Positions 29,501 to 36,770 of a DNA stretch of 64,000 bases are shown here, in pieces (positions within the stretch are counted from its first letter, which is position 1; every line of letters begins with the position of its first letter). Both the position numbers and the translations under genes were made by a program. The stretch lies in NCBI RefSeq assembly GCF_019219825.1, contig NZ_JAHUXH010000015.1, positions 100,512 to 164,511 of the forward strand, in the 5' to 3' direction. This DNA comes from Streptomyces sp. TRM70350 (GTDB lineage: Bacteria; Actinomycetota; Actinomycetes; Streptomycetales; Streptomycetaceae). The notes beneath the pieces are model-generated. The model made no database searches and had not been told where the DNA came from. It saw only the letters and a program-made list of their open reading frames with translations.

Positions 29501-29683
29501 GGGCCGAGGGGTGGACTGCCCCGTGGCCTCCGGAGCGGTGGGCCGCGGAGCCGGTAGCGGGGGCGCGCCGTTGCGCACGGCGGTGCCCTGCGCGCCCGGG
29601 CCGCGGTCGCGCAGCAGGGCCAGCGCCTCGTCCTTCGACAGGTCACCGGCGGTGAACCGGCTCAGAACGTCGCGGGTGTCCAT
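23516..29683 (-). CDS. trans-AT PKS: KS-KR-ACP-KS-ACP
   Basis: This 2055-residue polyketide synthase opens with a short helical docking segment (MDTRDVLSRFTAGDLSKDEA) that resembles the C-terminal tail of the protein encoded just upstream. KS5 (about 70-500) has DTACSSS near 245, HGTGT and GHTSAAAG, all intact. Its KR (about 715-1135) has TGGLGGLG and the SSLSG/Y/N residues. The ACP is GFDSVTIRSL near 1205. KS6 (about 1290-1718) also has an intact catalytic triad, but only an ACP (GMDSVNLM near 2006) follows, with no KR. It would add one beta-hydroxy and one beta-keto ketide just before the oxazole. There are no AT, MT or ER domains. ATG 29683 was chosen because it begins the docking segment; the longer extension reads through the upstream gene in a shadow frame. 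Confidence 0.93.
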   Translation of the reverse strand: MDTRDVLSRFTAGDLSKDEALALLRDRGPGAQGTAVRNGAPPLPAPRPTAPEATGQSTPRPAAADPGPSGRVLDREPVAVIGCSARFPGADDLDAFRKLVRDGADVVAEVPRDRWPVDRWYDPDPTAPGRSLSRWGGMIPDAAAFDAELFRMTRREAELTDPQARLFLQECRRAVENAGYAPSSLAGYRCGVYAGVMLNDYALRVERSSRHHRMPQVMQGNSQSILAARVAYLLDLAGPVASVDTACSSSLVALHLACQALWLGEADLMLAGGVTLYTTEIPYVYMSKAGMLSPTGRCRPFDAAADGFVPAEGSAVVLLKPLRRALADGDPVQAVIRASGINHDGATNGLTAPSRHAQSALIEDTYRRFGVDPATIDYVECHGTGTPLGDPIELAALNAVFAPAGLPARSVPVGSVKANVGHTSAAAGLAGVFKGMEVLATGRVPATPHFREANPRIPFDQGPFRVADGPVDLVRDGSRPWRVAVSSFGLSGTNAHVVLEEPPATPAPAPVPGPALVVLSAHRHTLLTAQARALTAWLQGPGADAALTDVARTLAVGRDHQDHRLAVVAEDAEELRASLTAFTEGRPSQRWVVSPPEGPDSADGGDSVRRAQEPMLGRLYDRFAPTARASADDLLALGRLYVQGHAVRWSEVFPPGRGRVVPMPGSVLATDRYWIEEEAPVSGPAPQPLAPTAPAPAPASAPAPELPGITLYAPQWVPAPAASAGTVAGPLLVVGPEELAAALEARWSGSVRRVAPDGAPPETAASAAEPGTGERVTVVVALEPGDSATWWAPLFGPVRQVLTELWRRPVHVVAVAADPATALAAGGFVQTLAHENPRLTGRALLLDGVGAAEAATIAQEAADPEPGSGRIVDRRTGRRLSRLLAPVEPPAAAPPGTGAPLRPGAVYLVTGGLGGLGMLTTRHLLGRGSRVVLCGRRSPEALAKADREALAALGADVRYVPADVTDEDAVRALVDDVLRTEGRLDGVFHAAGTLRDAYLVRKRPEDADAVIGPKALGVRALDAATAGLPLDLFVLYSSLSGAVGNLGQSDYATGNGFLDGFAAQRCAAVARGERSGRTLSVAWPLWRDGGMTVPDAVLAAMRERTGAEPLPAGTGLAALEALLRLPEDAGVVAVFHGERSRWEATLRAFSVLGEARETTGKARVPDTGSGPRARHVTDLVRRAVAEVTGTPEGAVRMDAPLETLGFDSVTIRSLAAALSRTVGRVEGAEVFAATSLSALATLLADRTDDATTPARPPGPPEPPAQAPPQPPTPPARPAPRPTPSAGGSEDDAALAVVGMSGRYPGSADLAAFLRHLREGRDCSGPLPSDRWAAQGTGTEGIRGHFLTDVDRFDPEFFGLSAHESALVDPQERLFLETAWEALEDAGALGERLDDLRDATGEPRSVGVFVGVTSSDYQKVGVEAWSGGNRAVPAGHYWSLANRVSYLLDLRGPSQPVDTACSSSLVALHLAAEAIARGECAAAVVGGVNLYLHPSRMLLLKEFGFLSPDGRCRSFGAGGTGFGPGEGVGAVVVKPLHRALADGDQVYAVVRGTAVAHAGRGHGYTAPSPRAQARVIRRALDRAGVDPATVGLVEAHGTGTELGDPVELAALTEVFGGRPADCRPIALGSVKSQIGHGESVAGLAALTKTVLSLRHGELLPTLHADPANPALGLDPALFTLTTEGGPWPDGTVSVPRRAGVSSFGAGGVNAHAVLEEYVPQDGARRPRVPSEGLGDEELVLLRAPTPEHLTALASRLAAWLEDTDGPGPGVDLHDLAYTLRCGRAEQPCRLAVTARTVPELARTLAGVAASGARGEALPAGAHLNDVRVAAADPESFRDDAPLRAFVASLWAAGAVGRVGRMWTQGVPVRWADLTAPGRIVSLPPTVFLRRRIWVTTTGPDHPAPTASTPEPTAPPEPSEPTAPPVPREPATPPLPAEPSASAAPGEVSRPVPADRDGDGSPGRGSPGDGRYQDVLRRLEDLVVPRVPGRRDHVDAGRSLVEAGMDSVNLMSLRFAAEEEFGVELPLDLLGGDAPLAAIARRIAGNGLPPSLHRPES

Positions 29684-29753
29684 GCCGTCCAGATCCCTTC
29701 CTCGGCTACGGCGTGTACGGCGGCCCGGGTGCGGTGCGGGCCATGGCGGCCGG

Positions 29754-32700
29754 TCATCGGCGGCCCTGCGCGCCCTCCAGCAGGACGGCCGCCTCCTCCA
29801 GCCCGATCGCGCCGCTCTGCAACGCGGAGAGCACGGCGTCCGGATCGTCACGATCCGACGTCAGGGGCGGTGCGGACGGCCGGTCGGACACGTCGTCTTC
29901 GGACGGGCCGCCCTCGGTGTGGCTGTCGCAGAGGTGGCGGGCGAGCCGGTTCACCGTCGGGTGCTCGAACAGGGCCCGTACGTCGAGCGTCACGCCCAGC
30001 CGGTCGCGCGCGGCCACGACGAGCTCCTCGGACAGCAGGGAGTCCAGGCCCATCTCCTCGAACGGCCGGTCGGCACCGATCGCAGCCGCGTCCTCGTACA
30101 GCACGTCGCTCAGGACCTCCAGCAGGGTGGTGCGCACGTGGTCCACGTCCAGCTGGGCGCCGGTGGCAGGGGTGGGCGGCGCCGGTGGCTCCTCGCCGGT
30201 CCCGTCGGGCGTACCGGCGGTCGTACCCGCCGTCCGATCGGACGCGCCCTCCGGGTGCGGCGCCGGTGCCAGCCCGAAGTCCCGCAGGTGCCCGCGCACC
30301 GCACGGCGCGCATCAGCCGAGCCGGACTCGGCATCGGTCCCGCCGTGCCGGTCGAGCTGGTTGTCGTACCAGCAGCGGATGCGTTCGAACGGGTAGTGCG
30401 GCAGGGAGACCCGCTGCCCTCGGTCCCCGGCGCCGCAGGCGGCCCGCAGGTCGGCCCGTCCGCCCTCCGCCCACCGCGCCACCGGCGCCTCGTCGTGCTC
30501 GCCGGGCGACGCACCGGCCGCGACGCGGGACAGCCCCTCCAGCAACTCCTCGCGGGTGGACCCCCGCACCGCCGCACGATGTGCCAACTGCACCCGGCCC
30601 ACGGCCAGGGTGAACGCCACGTCGGCCGGCGACGGGCCGTTCCCCGCCGCCCAGAGATCCCGCAGGTACCGGTGCAGCCGCCCCGCGCTCTCCGCCAGCG
30701 CGGCCGGGGTGCGCGCCGACAGGAACAGCGTCAGCGGCCGCCCGTCGTCCGGCGGGGCCGCGGGGCGGGGCGGGGCCTCCTCGACGACGACGTGGGCGTT
30801 GGCGCCGCCCGCGCCGAACGAGCTGATCCCAGCCCGGAGCAGGGCAGGCGCGCCGTCCGGGCCGACCGGGTTCCAGGGCCCGGCGTGCCGCTGCACGGTG
30901 AACGGCGTTGCCGCGAAGTCGATCTCGGCGTTGGGCGGGTCGGCGTGCAGGGACGGCACCAGGACGCGGTGCCGCAGTTGCAGGAGCACCTTCGCGAACG
31001 CCGCCATGCCCGCCGCCGACTCCAGGTGCCCGATGTTCGACTTCACCGAGCCGATCGGGCAGTCGCCGGAGCCGGTACGGCCGTCCCGCGCGAACGCCTC
31101 CACCAGTCCGCGCATCTCGATGGGGTCGCCGAGCGAGGTGCCCGTGCCGTGGGCCTCGACGTAGTGGAGGTCGTGCGCGCTCACTCCGGCGTCCGCGAGC
31201 GCCTTGCCGATCAGGTTGGCCTGCGCCTTCGGGTTGGGCACCGTGTAGCCGTTGGTCCGGCCGCCGTGGTTGACCGCGCTGCCCCGGATCACCGCCTGGA
31301 TCCGGTCGCCGTCGCGCAGGGCGTCGCGCAGGGGCTTGAGGACGGCCGCCGCGACGCCCTCACCGGGCACGTAGCCGTCGCCCCCGGCGCCGAAGCTGCG
31401 GCACCTGCCGTCGCTGGACAGGAACTGTCCCTGACTGAGCATCAGGTACTTGTCCGGGTGCACCGACACGTTGACCGCACCGGCTACGGCCACCGCGCAC
31501 GAGCCCGCGCGCAGCGCCTCGCAGGCCAGGTGGATCGAGCTGAGACCGGACGAACAGGCCGTGTCCAAAGCGATGCTGGGGCCCTCGAAGCCGAAGAAGT
31601 ACGACACCCGGTTGGCGATGCACCAGAAGGCGCTGTTGGCGTGCACGGGGTTGCCCAGCAGCCGTTCCTCCGCCTCGTGGAGCTGGTACTCGCTGTACAT
31701 CGCGCCCACGTAGACCCCGACGTCCCTCGGCCGGTGCGGATCGCCGTCCGGCGCCAGGTCCGCGGGCGTGTACCCGGAGTCCTCGATGGCCGCCCAGCAG
31801 CTCTCCAGGAACAGCCGGGCCTGCGGGTCGATGGTGCCCGCTTCCCGGGCCGAGATGTTGAACAGCGGCGCGTCGAAACGGTCGATGCCTTCGAGGAAGC
31901 CGCCCCACTTCGCGTACGAGGTGTTCGGCCGGTCGCGGCCGGGGCGGTAGAAGCCCTCCAGCGGCCACCGGTCGGGCGGGATCTCCGTGACGCTGTCCCG
32001 GCCCCGCAGCAGGTTGTGCCAGAACGCGTCCATGTCGTCGGCCTGCGGGAAGCGCCCGGCGAATCCGATGACGGCGACGGCCCGGTCGTCGTCGTCCGGG
32101 GAGGGGCCGGCGTCGGCGGCGGCCTCGTCGGCCGCCGTGGGGACGACGGGCGTGGGGGTGTTCCCGGGAGCGGAGTCGGGTGAGGTGGGCGCGGTCGGGG
32201 GCGCCGGCTCCCCGACGGGGTTCCGCTCGCGCAGGTGGGCGGCGAGTTCCGCCGGGGTGCGGCACTCGAAGAGCAGAGTGCGGGGCAGTCGCCCGAACCG
32301 TTCGCAGAGGCGGTCCACCGTGCGGATCGCCAACAGCGAGTCGATGCCGAGATCGTCGAAGAGCGTGTCGGGCCCCACTAGGCCCGGCTCGTGCCCGGTC
32401 ACCTCGGCCAGCACGTCCCGCACGACGTCGAGCAGTCCGGCGTCCTGGCCCACCCCCTCGTGTTCGTCGCCCCCGCCGCCCGCGTCGCCCCCGTCGTCCG
32501 CGGACGGCTGCTGTCCGGTGGCCGTGGCCCGGTCCGCAGCGGGCGCCGGTTCCACGGCCCAGGTGCCCGGAGCGTCGGCGGCGTCAGCGGCCGCGTCGGT
32601 GGCCGACAGCGCCGGCAGCAGCGTGGCCGCCAACCGGGTGCGCTCCCCGTACAGCACCAGCGGGCACACCGGTTCGTCCGGGGTCGTCAGCAGGGTCTCC

Positions 32701-35700
32701 AGTGTCTCCAGTCCGGCCGCGGTCGGCAGGGGCGCGGCGCCCAGTGGCCCGAGGACGTCGGCCGGGTCGCCGGGCAGGCCCATGCCGCCGTCGGCCCAGT
32801 AGGGCCAGGCCACGCACAGGGTGCGGCCCGTGCGCAGCCCGGCGCGGACCGCGGTGGCCCGGTCGGCGGCGAAGCGGTCGGCGACGGCGTTGGCGTAGGC
32901 GTAGTCGGCCTGGCCCTCGCTGCCCAGGGCGCCGGACAGCGACGAGAAGACCACGAAGAAGTCCAGGTCCAGCTCCCTGGTCGCCGCGTCGAGCGCGGCC
33001 GCGCCCAGCACCTTCGGCGCGACGACGGCCGCCGCCGCGTCCGGCGTCCGGTTCACCAGGAAGCCGTCGCGCTGGACACCCGCGCAGTGGAACACCCCGT
33101 GCGGAGCGCGCCCGCGCGCGACCAGATCCGTGGCGACGGCCTCCAGCGCCGCCGCGTCGGTGCCGTCCGCGACCCGGTACTCGACCGAGCCGCCGGTGCG
33201 CCGCGCCAGCGCGCGCAGCGCACCCCACTCGGGGTCGTCCGCGCCGCGCTCCCGACGGCCGGTGACGACCACGTCGGCCTGGTGGGCCGTCAGCAGATGC
33301 TCGGCCAGCCGGGCCGCGAGCCCGCCGAACCCGTGGATCCAGTACCTGCCCCGCCTACGGAAGGCCGGACGGGCGTCGGGGGCGGGGAACGCCAGACGGT
33401 AACCGGGCGTAACACGGCGGCCGTCCGCGTCCACCAGGACGTGCCGGAAGACCGGTCCCGGCCCGAGCTCGCGCGCCAGCAGCGCCGCCGTGCCCTCCTC
33501 GCCGAGCGGGGCGGGCAGACCCACCGCGCACAGATCGAACCGCGGGTTCTCCCGGGCGAGCGAGCGGCCGAACGCCGCGAGACCGGCGCCTACCGCCCCT
33601 TGGACGGGGTCGGACGCCAGGTAGGGCACCCGGATGACCGCGCCCGTGCGGGCAAGCGGGCGCAGCAGGGCGCGCAGCAACGCCACCGCCGCCTCCGCCC
33701 AGGCCACCGTGCCGGGGCCGACGGTCACCGAGCCGGGACCGTCCCCGGCGTGCCCCGTGCCGGCCGACGGCACATGCGCCCCCAGCCACAGCACGACCGG
33801 CCGCTCGCCCGTTCCGCCCCCCGCGCCGAGGAGGCGCTCCGCGATCCGGCGCACGGTCTCCTCCGGCCCCCCGTCCGCGAGCCCGGGTTCGTGGGTGAAC
33901 TGCCCCAACTGCCGTGCCAGCGCCCGGTGTACGTCGGTGTCGCCGCCGATCACCACGGGACGGCCCGCCGCCGCACCGGCCGGAGAAGGAGCGGGGAGGG
34001 GCAGGTGCACGGGGGTCAGGACGTGGACCTCGGGATCACGGACGGGGGCCTCGGCCCTGGACGCCGTGTCCGCATCGGCGCCGGCCGTCGCCGTCGGGCG
34101 GAGGGCGAGCCCGGTCAGCCGCGTCCGCACCGTGCCGTCCGCGGCCAGCACCGTGACGTCGAACTTGCGCACCCGCGCCCCGCCACCGGCCGGCCGGCGG
34201 GGCCGTACGTGGACGAGGCCGCCCGGCGGCAGCGCGCCGTACAGCTCCAGGCGCTCCACCGCGAACGGCAGATACCGCTCGTGGGCCGCGCCACCCCTCG
34301 CCAGGAACCCCATCACCGCCTGCAGCGCGCCGTCCAGCAGGGCGACGGCGGGCGGTCCCGCGCTCCCGTCGGCCTCCCGCAGCCGGGCGAGGACGTCGTC
34401 CTCCCCGTGGGCGAGTTCGGTGAGCACGCGGTAGGCGGGCCCGTAGCGCACCGAGTGCCGCTCGAAGGACGCGTAGAGGTCCCGCGGCGCGAGGGTGCCC
34501 GTACATCGCGCACGGATCTCCTCCGGGGCGGGCGCGGACGGCCGTGCCTCACTCCGGCCCGTCGCTGCGCCCTGCCGGGGCACGCGGGCGGTCACGTGGT
34601 GGTGGACCTCGCCGGTGCCGGGCGCGGCCGATGTGACGGTGATGTCCACCGCGCCGTCCCGGCGTGCGACCTCCGCGCGCAGTACGAGCGGCCGGTCCGC
34701 CTCGGCGGCCTGCTGGAAGGTGATGTCCTCCAGGCACCCGGGCTCCGCTCCCGTCGCCCGGGCCGCCACGGCCCGCAGCAGTTCCATGAAGGCGGCGGCG
34801 GGCATCAGGGGACGGCCGGCCACCACGTGGTCCCGGACCAGGGGCTCGTCGGGCGTCACGTCGCGCTCGAAGGAGACGCCGTCGAGCGTGGAGGTGTTGC
34901 GGTCGACCATGTCGCGGAACCCGCCCGGGTCCGCGCCGTCCCGGGCTGTCCCCGCCCCCTGCTCCTGCGGGGCGGACACCGGCCAGCTGCGGGTCCGGTC
35001 GAAGGGGTAGACCGGCAGACGGACCCGCGTGACCGGCTCCGTCCCCGTCTCGCCGGGCAGTGCGGGGAAGTCGGCGTCCGGGTCCGTCTCCCACGCCTCG
35101 GCGGCCCGCCACGGTGCCGGGTCCAGCCCGTCGGGCGTCGGCCCGCGCGAGTCCTCGGTGGCGCCGTCCGTGCCGGCCACGGGGGAGGGGGCGCCGGGGC
35201 CTGCGGCCGCGCGGGCGCGCAGGAGGCGTACCGCCTCCGCCGTGTTCCGGGCCACCACGGCCATCCGCTCGGGCAGGCGGCTGCGCCCCTCACGCAGCGT
35301 CCGGGCGACCGCCGGGAGGGGCAGGGAGCGGCCCGGGCCCTCCAGGTGACCGGCGAGGCGCAGCGCCGTCTCCCGCAGCGCCTCCCGGGTGCGGGCGGAC
35401 AGCGCGAGCGGCACCGGAACCCGCCGCTGATCCGCGCCGGAGGCGACGGGCTGGGGGGCCTGCTCCAGGACGACGTGCGCATTGGTGCCGCCGATGCCGA
35501 ACGAGCTCACCGCCGCACGCCGTGGCCCGTGCGGCACCGGCCACGCGACGGGCGCGCGCGGGACGAAGAACCGGCTGTCCGCGAGCTCCAGCAGCGGGTT
35601 GGGCCGCTCGAATCCGTGCTGCGGCGGCACCAGCCCGTGCTCCAGCACCAGCACCGCCTTCACGAGCCCGGCCAGCCCCGCCGCCGTGTTGAGGTGCCCC

Positions 35701-36770
35701 ACCGCCGCCTTGGCCGACCCCAGCGCGCACGGCTCGTCCCCCTCCCCGTAGACCCGTCGTACGGCGGAGAACTCCACCGGGTCGCCGAGCGGCGTGCCGG
35801 TGCCGTGCGCCTCGACGTAGCCCACGCCGGACGGCGCCACACCGCCCACGGCAACGGCCTCCCGGAGCACGTCGGCCTGCCCCTCGGGGGAGGGCGCCTG
35901 GTAGTCCTGCCGGCCGGCCCCGTCGTTGTTGACGGCCGATCCGCGGACGACGGCCCGCACGGGGTCGCCGTCGCGCAGCGCGTCGGTCAGGCGGCGCAGC
36001 ACCACCGCGCCGCCGCCGTTGCCGAACACGGTTCCGTCGGCCCGCTCGTCGAACGGACGGCACACGCCGCTGGGGGAGAGGATCATCTCCGGGTGCGCGG
36101 GATAGCCGGCCTGCGGCAGATGCAGCGACACGGCGCCCACGACGGCGGTGTCGCACTCCTCGCCCAGCAGGCTCTCCACCGCCAGGTGCACGGCGACCAG
36201 TGAGCTGGAGCAGGCCGTCTGGACGCTCAGGGCGGGACCCGAAAGGCCCAGCCGGTGGGCGATGCGGGTGGCGGTGAAGTCACGGTCCGCGGAGGAGAAG
36301 CGGGCCATGCCCGCCGCGTCCAGCCCGGTGATGCCCACCGGGGGCAGGGTGGGGCGGGCGGAGGAGGTGAACACCGCCGTGCGGCCCGGCACGCGGTCGG
36401 GGGCGACGGCGGCGTCCTCCAGGGCGGCCCACGCCAGCTCCAGCAGGATGCGCTGCTGCGGGTCGAGCCATTCGGCCTGCCGGGGGTTGAACCCGAACAG
36501 GGCCGCATCGAACCGGTCGACGTCGGGCAGCGGGCATCCCGCGGCGACGAAGCCGGGGACGTCCACGTCCGCCGCGCGGTGGCCGAGTGCCAGGAGCTCG
36601 TCCCGGCCGAAGCTGCGGATCGCGGTGTCGCCGCGGAGCAGCAGGTCCCAGTACGCGTCCGGTGCGGACACCGGGCCGAACCGGCAGGACACGCCGACCA
36701 CCGCGACCGCCGTCGGGTCGTCCACGGCCGTCGTCGGCTGCTGGGCGGGAGGAGCGAGGTTCATGGTCAT
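29754..36770 (-). CDS. trans-AT PKS: KS-DH-KR-ACP-KS-ACP
   Basis: This 2338-residue protein takes the chain from the glycine PCP. KS3 (about 22-440; QTACSSS near 187, HGTGT and GHLNTAAG) is followed by a DH (HVVAGRPLMP near 650 and DGALQ), a KR (about 925-1390) and an ACP (LGIDSLLAI near 1480). The KR keeps SSLSG and YAYAN, but its nucleotide-binding loop is the unusual HGFGGLA near 1148, lacking the last glycine of the usual motif. KS4 (about 1560-2000; DTACSSG near 1740, intact His residues) is followed only by an ACP (MGLDSLLS near 2243) and a docking tail (DAVLSALQSGAIGLEEA) that suits the next protein. Predicted output is an alpha,beta-unsaturated unit and then an unreduced beta-keto unit. 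ATG overlaps the upstream stop (ATGA). Confidence 0.93.
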   Translation of the reverse strand: MTMNLAPPAQQPTTAVDDPTAVAVVGVSCRFGPVSAPDAYWDLLLRGDTAIRSFGRDELLALGHRAADVDVPGFVAAGCPLPDVDRFDAALFGFNPRQAEWLDPQQRILLELAWAALEDAAVAPDRVPGRTAVFTSSARPTLPPVGITGLDAAGMARFSSADRDFTATRIAHRLGLSGPALSVQTACSSSLVAVHLAVESLLGEECDTAVVGAVSLHLPQAGYPAHPEMILSPSGVCRPFDERADGTVFGNGGGAVVLRRLTDALRDGDPVRAVVRGSAVNNDGAGRQDYQAPSPEGQADVLREAVAVGGVAPSGVGYVEAHGTGTPLGDPVEFSAVRRVYGEGDEPCALGSAKAAVGHLNTAAGLAGLVKAVLVLEHGLVPPQHGFERPNPLLELADSRFFVPRAPVAWPVPHGPRRAAVSSFGIGGTNAHVVLEQAPQPVASGADQRRVPVPLALSARTREALRETALRLAGHLEGPGRSLPLPAVARTLREGRSRLPERMAVVARNTAEAVRLLRARAAAGPGAPSPVAGTDGATEDSRGPTPDGLDPAPWRAAEAWETDPDADFPALPGETGTEPVTRVRLPVYPFDRTRSWPVSAPQEQGAGTARDGADPGGFRDMVDRNTSTLDGVSFERDVTPDEPLVRDHVVAGRPLMPAAAFMELLRAVAARATGAEPGCLEDITFQQAAEADRPLVLRAEVARRDGAVDITVTSAAPGTGEVHHHVTARVPRQGAATGRSEARPSAPAPEEIRARCTGTLAPRDLYASFERHSVRYGPAYRVLTELAHGEDDVLARLREADGSAGPPAVALLDGALQAVMGFLARGGAAHERYLPFAVERLELYGALPPGGLVHVRPRRPAGGGARVRKFDVTVLAADGTVRTRLTGLALRPTATAGADADTASRAEAPVRDPEVHVLTPVHLPLPAPSPAGAAAGRPVVIGGDTDVHRALARQLGQFTHEPGLADGGPEETVRRIAERLLGAGGGTGERPVVLWLGAHVPSAGTGHAGDGPGSVTVGPGTVAWAEAAVALLRALLRPLARTGAVIRVPYLASDPVQGAVGAGLAAFGRSLARENPRFDLCAVGLPAPLGEEGTAALLARELGPGPVFRHVLVDADGRRVTPGYRLAFPAPDARPAFRRRGRYWIHGFGGLAARLAEHLLTAHQADVVVTGRRERGADDPEWGALRALARRTGGSVEYRVADGTDAAALEAVATDLVARGRAPHGVFHCAGVQRDGFLVNRTPDAAAAVVAPKVLGAAALDAATRELDLDFFVVFSSLSGALGSEGQADYAYANAVADRFAADRATAVRAGLRTGRTLCVAWPYWADGGMGLPGDPADVLGPLGAAPLPTAAGLETLETLLTTPDEPVCPLVLYGERTRLAATLLPALSATDAAADAADAPGTWAVEPAPAADRATATGQQPSADDGGDAGGGGDEHEGVGQDAGLLDVVRDVLAEVTGHEPGLVGPDTLFDDLGIDSLLAIRTVDRLCERFGRLPRTLLFECRTPAELAAHLRERNPVGEPAPPTAPTSPDSAPGNTPTPVVPTAADEAAADAGPSPDDDDRAVAVIGFAGRFPQADDMDAFWHNLLRGRDSVTEIPPDRWPLEGFYRPGRDRPNTSYAKWGGFLEGIDRFDAPLFNISAREAGTIDPQARLFLESCWAAIEDSGYTPADLAPDGDPHRPRDVGVYVGAMYSEYQLHEAEERLLGNPVHANSAFWCIANRVSYFFGFEGPSIALDTACSSGLSSIHLACEALRAGSCAVAVAGAVNVSVHPDKYLMLSQGQFLSSDGRCRSFGAGGDGYVPGEGVAAAVLKPLRDALRDGDRIQAVIRGSAVNHGGRTNGYTVPNPKAQANLIGKALADAGVSAHDLHYVEAHGTGTSLGDPIEMRGLVEAFARDGRTGSGDCPIGSVKSNIGHLESAAGMAAFAKVLLQLRHRVLVPSLHADPPNAEIDFAATPFTVQRHAGPWNPVGPDGAPALLRAGISSFGAGGANAHVVVEEAPPRPAAPPDDGRPLTLFLSARTPAALAESAGRLHRYLRDLWAAGNGPSPADVAFTLAVGRVQLAHRAAVRGSTREELLEGLSRVAAGASPGEHDEAPVARWAEGGRADLRAACGAGDRGQRVSLPHYPFERIRCWYDNQLDRHGGTDAESGSADARRAVRGHLRDFGLAPAPHPEGASDRTAGTTAGTPDGTGEEPPAPPTPATGAQLDVDHVRTTLLEVLSDVLYEDAAAIGADRPFEEMGLDSLLSEELVVAARDRLGVTLDVRALFEHPTVNRLARHLCDSHTEGGPSEDDVSDRPSAPPLTSDRDDPDAVLSALQSGAIGLEEAAVLLEGAQGRR

